Below are positions 48,322-61,362 of a DNA stretch of 64,000 nucleotides, piece after piece; position 1 is the first letter of the stretch; each line of letters opens with the position of its first letter. The translations under genes and the position numbers were made by a program. The DNA lies in NCBI RefSeq assembly GCF_001625215.2, contig NC_030384.2, positions 30,926,527 to 30,990,526 on the forward strand. The letters are read 5' to 3'. Under the pieces are notes generated by a model. That model ran no database searches and was not told the DNA's origin. It saw only the letters and a list, made by a program, of their open reading frames with translations. This DNA comes from Daucus carota subsp. sativus. Its lineage: Eukaryota; Streptophyta; Magnoliopsida; Apiales; Apiaceae.

Positions 48322-51300
48322 TCACTGGCGCAGTGCCATCTGGAGCTGAAGCACCTGATTTCTTTGGTCTGCAGGGAGGAGATTAATTTGCTGAGGTGTC
48401 AGGCTCATGACCTGCTGAAGTAGTGCTGTTTCCATGCCAGGACTTAGCTGCGAGATTTCCAAAACTAGAGTTAGCAGAGAGTCGAGGTAAACAGCAGAAC
48501 TACATATTCTGTTTAAAGATTGTTCATTAACATTTTCCTGTTAATGAGTGGGTATATTACCGGTTGGGGACGAGGTGGGTGACTGCCAGTACCAATCTGG
48601 AAGCCATAATGCGGAATTCCTGGTAAAAGTGGTGTTCCTGTTGGGTCCCTTGCGCCAGTTATCCAAGGAGGTCCTCTATCTGCTTGCACTTGATTAATTT
48701 CCGTCCGTATATGTGGAGTTCCTCCCTAAAAGAATGAAACAGCATTAGCCCATGTTACATTTCAGGTCTTAGAAACCAACATGTCCAGGCTTGTAACATT
48801 TTCTGTTTCTTATGTTGTCCACATTAAGCAACCAAATAAGACTATCAATGAAGTCATCTGATAAATTGCAGGCTCCAGCAATCAATGCTGCTCCCGCTTA
48901 ACTGCAGGCCATTCTAGTTTTTACTTCCTTACAAGTTTGTTTGAAGAGAGTCCTATATCTAGACAAGGAGAAGTTTTCCATGCAAACATTGATCCTTTTA
49001 TGAGAATTACTAGTATAAATTAACATTTAAACCAATTTTAGTACCATAACAGAATTTTCTTGTCATACCATCCACCAACAGCTAATTAGTTTAGAGATAA
49101 ACATTTTAGGATAATCCTCTGCTACTTGTATAAAATGTAACTTGAACTAATTTGTGGAATAGGGTTCCTAAATAGGAGACTGCTAATTTGTGCTATGGTT
49201 CCTAAATAGGAGACTGCTGCAGTCAGAGGTGGCACCATTTGCACCATTAAGAGACAGGCTAATACCTAAGGCAGCAGGGACACCAAGCCGCAATACTGCA
49301 GATGCCATTGAATACCGAAGATAAATGAAAGTCAATTTCTAATCATCAGATAATAAATCAAAAGAAATTATCAAAAAAATATATCAAGAGGACCACCAAT
49401 ATAGTTTACCATTTGCACCACAACAGGTAATGGTACGCAAGGCAGATAATATTCGGGATAAATATCAGTTCATTATTCATTTCGTTCAATATATCAAAGT
49501 AGTCACTTATTTTAAAATTGACTCAATATGGTCACCAGTTTGAAAATATGTATCAACTTAGTCATTAAAATTTCAAAATTTCGTATTAATTTAGTCACTG
49601 CAAGATGGTTAACTTGATAAAAAAAATTCAAATTATTGACCAAATTGAGTAAATTTTGAAATGAGAAACTCCTTTGATATATTTGAACCAAACAAATGAT
49701 GAATGTGATATTCATCCTGATAATTTTCTAGGAAGCACTATTACAGGTGCAATCAGATAACAGAGTGAAACTAAAGTCTAATTATTAAATAATAATATTT
49801 TAAGAGATACTTTGTAGATCATCTTATTTTTATGTATACGCTCATGTACACGCGAAGAATACACTGAAAGTAAGAACACAAATCACTAGTCTACACAATT
49901 GCAATGAAAATGAACAATTCAAGACTGGAAGAGAGAGCATACAAGTGTAAACATGTTACTTCTTAAATCATTACTTGTATGCTGACAATTCATTTAAATT
50001 TTTTTCAAAAGATATAATCATAACTGTAAATAGCACAGCTACAAGGTAAGATGCGGTTTACTTAAAATGACAACTAGTTTCAAATAAAGCAACTACTACA
50101 ATTACACCCATGAAGTGATGCTTGGTATCAGAAGGAAAACTAACATCACAAATTTGCAGGTTAGAGGATTCTATAAATGGGAACCGAAACTGTGATTCTT
50201 CCTAGAATTGCAATGAGCATTCAGCACAATTTCTGAAATCGCAGTATCTTATTCGTCGTGTTTTAAGGGTAGTTTGAGCGGTTTAACAAAAAAAAAATTA
50301 AAATGTTTAAATGTAAAAGGCATCTTAGTTTGCATTCGATAATTTAGAACAATAGTTTGGCTCAGAAAAAAGCAAGGCAGACCTGTGCTTATAGAGGGCT
50401 ATGAAATCACGCCTGGGGAAAATTAGTTTTATACTTCATTTACTGTCATGTTAAAGCCATAGGCTACTAAAAAAGTGTTACCATGCATTACAAAGTCACC
50501 ATTTTTTAACAATTTACATGTAATGTAGAGAATCATGGCGTCTAGTTATACAAATACATACAGAACACATATAATAGATTATAGATATATCTAATTAAAC
50601 CACCTAGGGAAAATCCTGGCTTCAAATGGGTGGCTTCTCCCTTCATCTAGATCTTCCTTCCAATTTTAAAGTAAAGATCAAGGTTTTAAAATAAGCTGTA
50701 ATCAGAGATTTGGCAGATACATACAATTCTAGTACTAAAATGTGAAAAACTTTACACTACACTTTGTAGCCCTCGTATAAAATAGTAACAAAGAGCATCC
50801 TCGAAAAAAAAAAGCATACCTGGTATGAAGTTGGTTGGTGAGTAGGTATTGGATGTCCCTGAGAAAGCAAAGGCCCCATGGTAGCCAGATGTTGATGCCC
50901 TGACTAAATTATCTATAATTAGTTAACATTGTTCTAAAATATCGATTGTGCGAACGTTAACACTGTAACTACAAACTCCTTACATGAAACATGGGTCGTG
51001 CATGATGCATCTGAGGTGCACCAGGTTGCTGCAAACCTCCATTTAGTCCCATTTGAGAGTGAGTTTGATGACAAAATGCTGGATTGAAAGGTGATATTTG
51101 TTGTGGTTGCGATGGTGGTTGGAGCTGCATGTGGGATATACCACTAATGTGTAATGGTTGTTGTGACTGAGTTGGGGTGTGATGTGTAGCCGCTTGAATT
51201 GCAGGATGGAAATTTTGAACCTGAGGGGGTTGCGATAGCGATACTGCTGTTGCTTCAAAACTTACATGCTCCATAGGCTGCTGCCATGATTGTAAAGGAT

Positions 51301-53234
51301 GTGATGGTTGAGTTTGGGATTGAACGCTTAAAGAAGGAGTAGCAGAGGATGGCAATGGCATTATAGTTTGTTTTTGTTGTGGTTTAATTGTAGTATCTTG
51401 TGCCTCGCATGCACTTCTTTGATCCTCTACATCAACTTGACCATCTTTTGTTGAAGTTGCCTCGACATCAGATTGCTGAGATGATTTTGATGGTTCCCGA
51501 GAATTCTGTGATGCTTGTGGAATGCCTTGAATCTAAGCAAAAGTGAAGTTGTTTTGAATTCTAATGCTAAGCAAACAGGAAATCCTAGAAGTTTTTTAAG
51601 TAGTAACTTAAACTAACATACCACTTCAGCAGGCTTTACCATTCCAAGCATTATCTGTGCCTAAAGCAGATAAAAATAAAGTTAGGACTAACATAGTTCA
51701 ATGAGTCACTACAAAGAAAGTATTGTATATAATGTAAATTATACACAGAGCACTCCTGTTTAAATTCGAAATGGTTTTATAGCTAAAAATTCATGTTATA
51801 AAATTAGACAAAAAAATGAAGTCCTGCACCCCACTTAATTTTATAGGAAAATACCAAATCTAGAACAGTTTGACAGAAATTTGAGTAGCTACGATTGTTT
51901 ATAGGTGATTTTTTTTAACATAACATCGTGCATTCAAAGCTCTAAAAACACTCATTCCTCGTGGTTCCACGACATTACTTTTTGTTGACTAATTTTTTAA
52001 AATTTGTGTTGTTCCTACACAATCTTTCATGATAATCAAATGCCACAAGATACTTAAAAATCATCATACATTGCATGTTATATTTATTTAAAAAAAAGAA
52101 AGAAGACACGTATAAATAAAGATATCACCTATAACTATGAAGAAAAATAATCAACTATGCTCTATGAGAAATTGTCACATGAAAAAGGATATTTATTTTA
52201 ATGAAAAGAGTATCTAAGGTCACAGTGGAAAAGTTTTCCACTAGTGCGCCTCAAATTCAATATTTGTACATCTAATTAAAATTCAAGGATGTAAATATCC
52301 GGTAAAAATAAATAAATATGCAAGTTTTCAGATGATTTAGTGATTTGGATCATTCATTTTTTAACAAAAAATAATCAATCAATCTCTACCGTTAACATTA
52401 TATAAGAAAATAATATCATTACAAAATCAATACTCTGCAACTTAAATTTGCATAAAAACTATTCTACTACAATATTTTGACATAATCTTCACGTTTGTAA
52501 GAAACATGTTATAGCCCGCATTAACAAAAGTATTCTAATGTGGCCTTTCTAAACTCCAAGCCCTTTATTTGAACTCTACTATCACTTTTATAATGGGTTA
52601 ATTATCTAATTGGGCACTTACTTCACACAAATATATCATCTTGGATACTCTCAAATTTTCGGTCTCATTTGAAACACCGTTTTCAGAAATTGTATCAGTC
52701 TTAAAAATAAAAAGTTAAATTTGAAAACAAATCAACGGTACGAGAAGTGTTACTCATGGGGTTTTAACACAATAGGCTATAGAGATTATGTAGGCACGAT
52801 TAATTGAATTTCTGCGTCAAGAAAATGGCTATATATGGATTATTAGGGTCTTTCATAACATATCTCTTCCACCATAAATTTTACCCATTTTTTGAACGTA
52901 AAAATTAAATTAATCGTACCTACATAATCTCTACAGCCTATTCAATCAAAGCACCATGAGTAACGCTTCTCAAACTGTCGATTTGTTTTTAAATTTAATG
53001 TTTTATTTTTAAGACCGATACAATTTCTGAAAACGATGTTTCAAATGAGATCGAAAATTTGAGAGTGTCCCGGATGATATATTGGTGTGAAGTTAGTGCC
53101 CAATTTGATAATTAACCCCTTTTATAATTGAAACACACACAGACTGAAAAACACACCCAAAAACATAATAATACACAAAATCAAAAGTTCAAGAAATGTT
53201 TGAAACGCTAGCTTGCACATACACTCATATACCG

Positions 53235-53270
<36 letters not shown>

Positions 53271-53595
53271 AGGGGGAGAGAGAGAGCGGGGGGGGAGGGG
53301 GGGCGAGAGAGAGGGGCGGGGGAACCTGAAAGAGATTGCGAGTTAATGAAGGACTAGAAACAAGAATGTCTCTGGCTTGTTTCTGATTTTTTTCAATCAA
53401 TGCCTATATAAAACACAAGAATGTATGTATGTGTATATTAGTTTAACATGAATTACTAAGAAACATATAAAGAAAGTTAAGGGAGAATAGAAGATGGGGT
53501 ACCTTCATCTGAGACATGATGTGGTAAAGCTCATTTTTAGACATTCCGGCAATGCCTTCCGATATTTCCACGCCGCCGAGCTGCGTCTCCGCCAT
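48322..53595 (-). CDS. ESP1: ESP1: CstF64-like protein without RRM, seven exons
   Basis: Exons 53503-53595, 53326-53403, 51622-51660, 50984-51532, 50820-50903, 48561-48725 and 48322-48447 are all phase 0 and give 377 aa. The N-terminus (residues about 15-70: SKNELYHIMSQMKALIEKNQ, then ARDILVSSPSLTRNLFQAQI, MLGMV) is the CstF2 hinge that binds CstF77/symplekin. The middle (about 75-280) is Gln/Pro/His-rich and disordered. The end (MSLTPQQINLLPADQRNQVL then QLQMALRQ) is the CstF C-terminal helix bundle. No RNA-recognition motif is present, which matches Arabidopsis ENHANCED SILENCING PHENOTYPE 1, a component of mRNA 3'-end processing whose loss increases RNA silencing. Exon 5 was set to begin after TTTAG (TCA first), which alone keeps frame. 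Introns 2 and 5 hold a Mutator-type MITE and a foldback repeat. Confidence 0.88.
49471..49705. repeat. Foldback repeat in ESP1 intron 5
   Basis: Arms of about 55-60 bp (left arm with TTCAATATATCAAAGTAG and ATTGACTCAAT, right arm its imperfect complement) make a MITE-like inverted repeat. No clear target duplication. Confidence 0.65.
52595..53118. mobile_element. Mutator-type MITE in ESP1 intron 2
   Basis: Long inverted arms (GGGTTAATTATCTAATTGGG at the left; over 100 bp each) are flanked by the perfect 10-bp direct repeat CTTTTATAAT (52585-52594 and 53119-53128). That length suits Mutator-like elements, which make 8-11 bp duplications. It has no coding capacity. Confidence 0.85.
53228..53322. 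repeat. GA/G-rich simple repeat beside the ESP1 exon 2 donor
   Basis: (GA)n followed by runs of 6-10 G on the plus strand, hence a CT/C-rich tract in the transcript. It begins two bases inside the intron's GT. It could influence splicing of intron 2. Confidence 0.9.
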
Positions 53596-53759
53596 TCTCT
53601 ATTCGCTGCTGCAGCCTGCAAACGGGGGCTAATATTTCTCAGGCACTTCGCACTTGTATAAAACAAAATTAATATTTAATTAGAAAAATTAAAAGCATGT
53701 GTTATTTGACGCATCGTAAAGTTAAACCAATCATTGAAATGTTTTAAAATTACCGTTTA

Positions 53760-54076
53760 TTCCCTCCGTCCCAGTCAATTCTATACAGTTTCCTTTTTGG
53801 GATGTCTCATCATTTCTATACATTCCCAAAATAGCAACTTGTTACAATATAAAACACTGTCACACCCACCACATTCTTCCACTATCTCCATTCTATTATA
53901 CAGTAATTAAAACACTATTACACCCACTACTTTCATCCACTATCTCAAATCTATTATTTAAAATAAATGGGTCCCACCACTTTACCCACTTTTCATTTAA
54001 CTTTACTCATTTCTTACACTTTTTCTTAGTCTCCGTGTCCAATCCCAATGTATATAAATCATTGGGACGGAGGGAG
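53760..54076. mobile_element. Stowaway-type MITE upstream of ESP1
   Basis: TTCCCTCCGTCCCAGTCAAT at the left and ATCATTGGGACGGAGGGAG at the right, with TA at 53758-53759 and 54077-54078. The left terminal base is T instead of C. It lies 165 bp upstream of the ESP1 ATG. Confidence 0.8.
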
Positions 54077-54110
54077 TACAATTTAGTAAGTTGAACATTT
54101 TGACCATTGT

Positions 54111-54430
54111 TCACTTCGTCCCATTTTATGTGAGCTGGTTTGACTTTCATGGACTGGTTTGACTTTCAGAGAGATTAGAAAAAATGTAGTAAATGTAGTT
54201 GAAAAGTGGGTAAAGTGGTGAAACCTATCAATATTTAATAAATAGATTTGAGATAGTGGAGAAAAGTAGTGGGTGTAATAGTGTTTATTTAATAAAAAGA
54301 GAGTATAAAATATAGAGATAATGGGTGTAATATTGAAAAGTAGTGTTCAAAAATAGTAAGTATTATAGGTTCATTCTTTTTGGAACATCCCAAAAAAGAA
54401 ATGAGGTCACATAAAATGGGACGGAAGGAG
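54111..54430. mobile_element. Second Stowaway-like MITE, left end diverged
   Basis: CTTCGTCCCATTTTATGTGA at the left mirrors TCACATAAAATGGGACGGAA at the right. TA follows the right end; no TA precedes the left end, which seems eroded. Confidence 0.65.
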
Positions 54431-54454
54431 TATAATTTATGACTAGCATTGATC

Positions 54455-54887
54455 GGGATGTATTCAATTGCAAAAAAAAAAAAACGAAATTATTAATAAA
54501 ATCTGAAAATATTCAACTCGGATTTTTAAAAATTATATCAAAATCTTGGAATGTTCAATTGAAAATTTTAAATTATGCAGCAAAATCGGCAGTATTTAAT
54601 TAAGATTTTAAATTATACTTTAAAATCCAATAGTATTTAATTAGGATTGTTTGAAATCTATTAAAATTTGATGATATTCAAATATTAACGGATTTTTTTT
54701 TAGAATTCATAAAATGATGGATTTTGTAGGATTCTTCGATGTATTTTAAATTTTTGGAAATCTTGTCAAAAACCTATATCAACTTCGTGACATTTTATCA
54801 AGAATCCACACAAAATCAAAATCAGATACAATTCATTAAAATTCATATACAAAAAACATCCTTTTAAATCCCACTTGAATACATCCC
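54455..54887. repeat. Foldback repeat with GGGATGTATTCAA ends
   Basis: The 13-bp ends GGGATGTATTCAA / TTGAATACATCCC are inverted. The interior is AT-rich with repeated 'AAATTTTAAATTAT' phrases. No target duplication could be assigned. Confidence 0.6.
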
Positions 54888-56048
54888 TTTTATGTTAAGC
54901 CCGTATTTTAAGCTATTTTCGACTTTAAGGGTCTGTTTGGGAGTGCTGTTACAAATTGTTGTGCTGTAAAAAAAGGTGTCGGTAAAAAAGTGTTGTTGTA
55001 AGAATCAAATAACTGTTTGGTAAGTTTTTTGATACGTGCTTATTTTGAATTTATAATATAAAAAATAATATTTTCGGTGAGGTTTGATAGTGAAATCTAT
55101 AACAATTTTCTGCAAAAGCTGAAGAGCAGCTTTTTCCAAAAGCATGAGAGCACCTGCTTATTCAAAAAACAACTTTTTAGCTAAAAGCTGCTGTTCGGAA
55201 AAGCTATTTTTAGATTTACCAAACAGTTTTTAACATGTTTTTCAGCAAAAAGCTACGATTGATGTGTGCAACAGTAATGTCAAACACTACCTAAGCCGGA
55301 AAATTTTTGTCTGTGTGATAAGTTAGAAGCCGTCTATGGTAGATTTAAATCGGAAACTAATTTAAAGTTAGAAGTTACTAAAGGACTGTTTGGCTTAATT
55401 TAAAATATATGGCTTATTGCTTAAAGTAAAGAAATGGATTATAAGGGAAGTTGACATTTTAAGTTATACTCCCTACGTCCTTTTTAGTCGTAACGTTTGA
55501 CTTTTGACCTGTCAAATTGATCAAAATTTAACCGAAATTTATTAATATTTTATCAATTAATAAAATAAAATAAATGTCATCGGAAATAAATTTTAATCTA
55601 TTTTAATATATAATTTTCAATTTGTAATATAAGAACAATTTTTGATCAAAAATTAATCAATCTAACTATTATAATTAGAAATCTGACAACTAAAAAAAGA
55701 CGAAACATCAACTATCTTTCTTGTACCAGACTATCAAAGTGCGTCCTAAAAAGATAAGATGGTCACTGGTCAGATAAAAGTAAAATACGACAGGACGATT
55801 GTTTCAGAGGTTTGACCATTTTACTCTGTTAATATTAATGTTTGGTAGTTAGCGGATTAAAACAGATATTTGGGTTCAACAAAAAACTACTTTGAGAAGT
55901 TTTTTGGATTAAAAGTTTTGATTGTGTCATAAAAAAACTAATCAAATAGCTATTTATCAAACAATTTTAAAAGAAACCGCTAATTCAATTCGTTAGTCAA
56001 AACATCTATTTAAATCAGCTAGTCAAAATATCTAATTTAATCCGGTAA
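54888..56048. other. Repeat-derived intergenic DNA
   Basis: GGGTCTGTTTGGGAGTGCTG near 54929 and a CAAACACTACC-like end near 55290 suggest another eroded MITE. A one-ended Stowaway remnant begins CTCCCTACGTCC near 55472. No gene is seen. Confidence 0.4.
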
Positions 56049-56669
56049 GAGCATCTCCAACCATACAAAGCCCTTGGCTAAAAACTGAGTTGGCATTCCA
56101 AAATTAAAAAATATAGCCAACGTCCTGAAAAAATAGCACTCCAACCACGTGAACCTGTTGTCTATAATTTTAGCCAACCTCTTATGGATGGCTAAATTTG
56201 TCGAACCTTTACAAGTCTGTAAGAAATCTGTAGGAAGATTGCACATCATTTGTTACCATATTAAACTGATATATTCAATTTTAACAATTTAAAATATTAA
56301 TAACATACGGTGTTGGCTATAATCGTTGGCTAAATTGGATCTGTAAGACATTATGTTAAATTTGCTGAACCTGTAAGACATTTTGCTTCAATGGTATTGG
56401 TTATATTGGTTGGCTATAATTTAAAAATAGTATGTTATTAATATTTTAAATTGTTAAAATAGAATATATCAATTCAATATGGTAATAAATGATGTGCAAT
56501 TTTCCTACAAATTTTCTTACAGGTTCGACAAATTTAGCCATTCATAGGATTTATAGACAACACCTGAGCATGGTTGAAGTTGAGTTTTTGGAACTGTTGG
56601 CTAAATTTTTTTATTTTAAATATGTCAACTCATCTTTTAGCCAAGGATTTTAGATGGACGGAGATGCTC
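56049..56669. mobile_element. Harbinger-type MITE with very long inverted arms
   Basis: GAGCATCTCCAACCATACAA at the left and GAGCATCTCCGTCCATC (complement of the right end), with perfect TAA duplications (56046-56048 and 56670-56672). The arms run about 230-260 bp each, so the copy can fold almost entirely. Same family as 18441-18735. Confidence 0.85.
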
Positions 56670-57231
56670 TAACAACTGACCGTTAATTCCTAAAGAGGTT
56701 CCGAACCCTATCACGAACATATCCCTTTTTTGAGATAATTGTTCCATGGAGATTTCGATACCTTATTGAATTATATTGAATACCAAGTACTCGTATCGGA
56801 ACTTAGATTATCTGTAAAAATTAAAAATATATATATAATTACGTGACTGAAACAAGAAAAAGTAAATATTCGCTCTTTTTCCTTATTTTTATTCAACAAC
56901 TAAGGGAGAATTTACAATTCTTGAAATTATACTAAATATTTTCGAAAAATATTCTGGTCAATCACTGACACATGCACGTTCAAAAGGAAACGTATTGTAT
57001 TTTTTAGTAGGTACAAGAAAGTAAGAACTAGATGCGGAGGGAGTAGATGACTAGATGCGATGCGATCTCGCAAACGAGGACAACACAATAATATTTTAAT
57101 ATTTATTCGAAACCATAAATAATAAAATAAACTCCAAAAATCTTACCTATATATACAACACTCACCTGTGATTCTAGCATACCCCTTGCCTATTTGCCAC
57201 ACGCCACACACACATTTACACGCACTGTTTA

Positions 57232-57239
57232 TATAAATA
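57232..57239 (+). promoter_or_regulatory. Probable TATA box of the 57440 gene
   Basis: TATAAATA precedes a CT-rich leader. A GTAAGT donor at 57306 and an acceptor before 57404 suggest an intron in the 5' UTR. Confidence 0.5.
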
Positions 57240-57439
57240 CACCGCTCCTCTTATCTCCCTTTCTCTTTGTATCATACCCACAACAGCTCCATTTATTCAG
57301 ACCAAGTAAGTATTCTTGAACTATACATACATACCATGTATTTATAGTTAAACAACACATGTTTTTGTATGATATTAATGATGTTTCTATGTTTGTTTTA
57401 AAGGGGGTTGCTTGTGTGGATCTCCCAGAGAAAAAAAAG

Positions 57440-58768
57440 ATGATGAACAGATGTGTATATGTTGATAACAGTGAAGGGTTTGGTTCTTCTGGGGATTATT
57501 TGATGATGACGAGAAATGGTTCCAGTGGTGTTGTTTGTCCTAAGCCTAGGCGTGTTAGTCTCTTCAATTTGTCGAGGTATGTGTCTTTTTTTAATCATGG
57601 GTGTTTTTTTTTTTCTTTGGGTTTGATTGATTTTGAAATTCTAAAGATGTGATTTTGTTATGTGGGGTGTAGTTATCAAGTGGAAAATTGTGACTCAGGA
57701 GCTGGGTCAGAGCTTCTGGACTTGTTTCTCAACAAGGTATATTATCTTTTTTGTTTTCAATATGCGTTATGTATATGATATGGTTATGGTGTGTGTGTAT
57801 GTGTTTATGTGTAAAGTTTTGATTTTTGTGATATGCAGAAGGATGGAGTGTTCTGTAATTTTTTTATATGGGAAAGTTGAATCTTGTATTTTGGGGGAAA
57901 AATCTGAAACAAAATTTTGGAACAGGCTGAATCTTGAGTTTGGGGGAAGAATTGAATCTTGAATTAGTCTCTTTTTGGATTGATTTTTTTGATAAAAATA
58001 GGTGAATTTGCAATTCATGCTCCTTTCAGAAAGATTATTTCTTTATTTGCTTGCAGTTATACAAGAGTAGTTAAAGACATAGCTAAAGATATGAAGGTTG
58101 TGAGTATAGGGTTTATGTTGTGCTTGCAGGGATAACTAAATTTATCAGTCTGATTGTGGAAGGTTTTATCATCATCTAGTCTTCTGATAATGTTTACAGC
58201 GTCGGGGGTATTTCTTTCTATAATTTCGAAGATGAAGTATTTGGTTTTGGATGTTTGTTGATAAATGAGTACATATGGTTAACTAGTTTTTGACAACGTC
58301 AGAGATTTGAACTACAATCACCAGAGTTGTTGAGGTGGACTTGTCGTTACTAATCATTATATGACGTCTAGCTTCAGTTTCTTTCTTGACACATAAATTA
58401 ACATGTTCACTAATGGGTGCATTCCGTGGATATGCATTTATTGTAATAAAGTTGTGATTAATTTGGTTGATTCTTTTGTCGTTTAATAGGGAAGCTATGG
58501 CGTTGAAAATAGCAATCATCAGCTAGCTTCCTCGCCGCCGTTTTTCATGGGATCACCACCAAGTCGGGCATCGAACCCAGTGGTCCAAGATGTTCACTTT
58601 GGGAATACCACGTCCGGTTCATTTTCGCCAATTTCTGAAACCTCACCATCATCCCAGCATAATAACGGGGGATGTGCTCGAGCCAAATTTGGGCAAAAGC
58701 CAGCTGCAGTTAGGATCGAAGGTTTTAACTGTCGCGGAAACAACTGCAGCATTTCTGTTGTAGCATAG
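57440..58768 (+). CDS. Plant-specific protein of unknown function, three exons
   Basis: Exons 57440-57576, 57673-57736 and 58490-58768 join in phase to 159 aa. The start was set at the first of two adjacent ATGs, the first ATG in the exon after a probable 5' UTR intron (57306-57403). Recognisable blocks are VVCPKPRRVSLFNL (about 32-45), CDSGAGSELLDLFLNK (about 52-67), SSPPFFMGSPPSRASNPVVQ, FSPISETSPS and a basic ARAKFGQKPAAVRIEGFNCR end. I recall the same block order (CPKPRR; LLD; SPPFF.GSPPSR..NP; KFG.KPA.VR.EGF) from a small unnamed plant family including At5g16110. No signal peptide, helix or known domain. Function unknown; the Ser/Pro-rich middle suggests a disordered regulator. Confidence 0.75.
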
Positions 58769-60600
58769 AAACATATATCTATTCAAGTATCCCCAAAGGC
58801 AGGGTGATAAATCACTGAGGGGAGATTTGCGGAAGAGAGGTACTATGTTTAGTATTGTGTACATATAAAGTATCAAATGTTAAATCATTTTACTCCATTT
58901 TGTGGTATAACAAACCAAAAGGGTAAATTTCAGATGTAACCTTTAGGTTTTGAAAGAAGGTTGAGTCTAATTTAAATAATTGCGAAAGCTCTCTGTAGGT
59001 TAGATTTTGGTCTAGGCAAATGTTTGGAGCCTTTGGAGAGTTTTTGCTACTTGAGTTTGTTATCAGTCTTGTCCTTTGTAATTGTAATTCAGGGCAAGGT
59101 GGATACGCTTTTTCACAGTTTTCCTTGAAAGCTTTTCCCTTTCTTTTCGTGCTGACACTTCATCAGAAGAACTGTATAGATTATAGGCAGCATGATAGTC
59201 TTCAATTTGTGATAGTTTATAAAGTAGACCTTGTAACCATTGTAAATTTCATCTTGTTGGCGTCATATCTTGGATACTTTGCTTGTTTATTCTGCATATG
59301 ACCAATGTCATTCCATGTCCATACCTTTCGGGTAGACAAAGCTCCACTTGTTGGGGTTATCGCATGTTCATATCTTTTCTTATTGTTATAATCGTGTGCG
59401 TGTTTGCGCGCTTGTATTACTGTCCTTTTGTTCATAATATCTTTAGTGGTGTAGGGTAATGTCGAAAAATGTTTGATATTTTGGTTTGTTAAAATGTCCA
59501 AGTGGGCTATACATGGACTTTCTGGAAAAAGGGAAGGGCTGTGGGGTTCAAAAGTGAAGGTTATTCATTTGAAAGGTGAAGGAGTGGAGTATTTTGTTGA
59601 AATGCCGAATGGTTTTTGTAGTTTTGTTCAATGGCAGCTGTTGAATTGAATAGCTGTTTTGGCACATCAACAAAATTTATAAAGTTGAGTGTGGTGGGGG
59701 CATTGGCCGCCCTGTAATTGCTGAGTCAAGGTGTAGTGGACTATGTTTGGGATGTGGATTAGTATGAAAATTTGTGTGGTTGACAAAGATTTTTGCAACA
59801 CAAAAGGTTAGGAATCTCTGCACCGAACAAGGTGTGTTTGATTCAGTTGAACACTAGGGGTCACATTAAGAAGGCGAAAATGACATTGATTTAACTAATC
59901 AATTTCTTTATTAATAATTTTATTAGTAGTAATATTTGTAGAATTACTTTTGATTGATGAAACTGGAATTGCAGCTTACATATGTTGAAAATTCTGATAC
60001 AACTCTGAAGTCTCAGGTTTCAAAAATGATATATTTCCTGAAAAAAGGGGTTTACGACAAATTTTTGAAAAACTAAATGCCCATTTTTTCGGTCATTAAG
60101 GTCCTTGTAATATTTTGTCTTTCTGGTAAGGGGTATCATTTGATCAGAAAACTTAAAACTTGGACCGTTTTTCGGAGAGGTGTCTGAGAAATAAAATGAG
60201 AGGTGGTGCATCTAGCATCTGCAGAAATAAGATGATGATGTAAACCAGGAGGCCTCAGGCAGCCTGAAGGGGCACACATTGGAAGCAATAGCAACTTGTG
60301 CAAAGAATACTTTTGATATAGAAATAAGTCTAAGTGTGTGTACGTAGCCTATGTATAAATGTTTAATATAATGAAGCCAGAATTTGTTATGGACTTTATG
60401 AGTGTCAGGCCACTTGAATTTTAAATCTTCAGAAGTATGCTGCCTGCTAGATCTGGTCTGAGGAGCGTGTGCGTAATAATATTACACTACATGTTGTGTA
60501 ATGCTACATTATTGTACATCATGTTTGGGCATGTAGTTAACACATTGCTTCCTTTTCATTTAAGCTAAATAATTTGGTTGCACTTGGGTGACTCATGAGC
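58769..60600. other. 3' UTR then intergenic spacer, no gene seen
   Basis: Short frames only (for example 59020-59301); none has recognisable features. Confidence 0.4.
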
Positions 60601-60604
60601 ACGA

Positions 60605-61290
60605 TGAGCAAGAAACCGAATTAAAACCGAAACCGAACCAAAACCGCTAAAAACTGATAAAAATTGAATCGTATAAAACGAAACCGAACCGAAACCGAAA
60701 ATTTAAAAACCGAACCGATTATAATAATTGCGGTTTCGATTTTAGGTTATTACCGAACAGAACCAAACCGATTATAATCTAAGATCCCCCAATCTTAAGT
60801 TGTTAAAACATTGAGATTTTCTCAACCTCAAAAATATATGCAATAATGCATACAATTATATGATAATTAAGAAATTCTAAAGAATAAGAATATTATTACA
60901 AGCAACATATCAATATTTTTGAAGGTGAAGCAAAAATTTATGTTTAAAATACTAGAAAGTATACACATGTAATGAAGCTAAACAGTGAACACATTTGGAA
61001 TTTGCAATGAATTGATAACTATGGATTGAAACAGAATGCATGATCGAGGGCTATACGTTTTATTATGATCAAACTTCTTCATGAGCTTATTTGAAAGATT
61101 TAGTTCTGTAAACACAAACGGGAAATTAATTACTTTAATAACATTTTATTTATTCAGTTTAAAAGTATATTTTTTGTTTTTTTTTGTTTCTTACGATTTT
61201 AAAACCGAAACCGAATCGCCTGGAACCGATCCGAGGTTTTTGAAACCGCAACTAATCCGGCGGTTCGGTTTTTAAAACCGAAACAGGGGG
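60605..61290. repeat. Degenerate repeat rich in AAACCGAACCG / CGGTTCGGTTT
   Basis: Both ends are packed with the same motifs as the hAT-like element at 31916-32661, with an AT-rich middle. No terminal AGGGGTGAGCA or target duplication was found, so it seems to be an old relative. Confidence 0.55.
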
Positions 61291-61362
61291 TTTTGTTTCT
61301 TGTTTCTTGAGTAATGACTGCACTTCATGATTCTCTCTTCTTGTTAAGGCTCTTAGGTTAGA

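Noticed and set aside
53122..53400. 92-codon frame rich in Pro, Ser and Leu
   Set aside because: It arises from the CT-rich simple repeat in ESP1 intron 2; only the part over exon 2 is coding.
57398..58018. Antisense frames over the 57440 gene
   Set aside because: The plus-strand exons have consistent phases and family blocks; the antisense frames have none.
59020..59301. 93-codon plus-strand frame downstream of the 57440 gene
   Set aside because: Hydrophobic, T-rich composition with no motif; probably 3' UTR or spacer.
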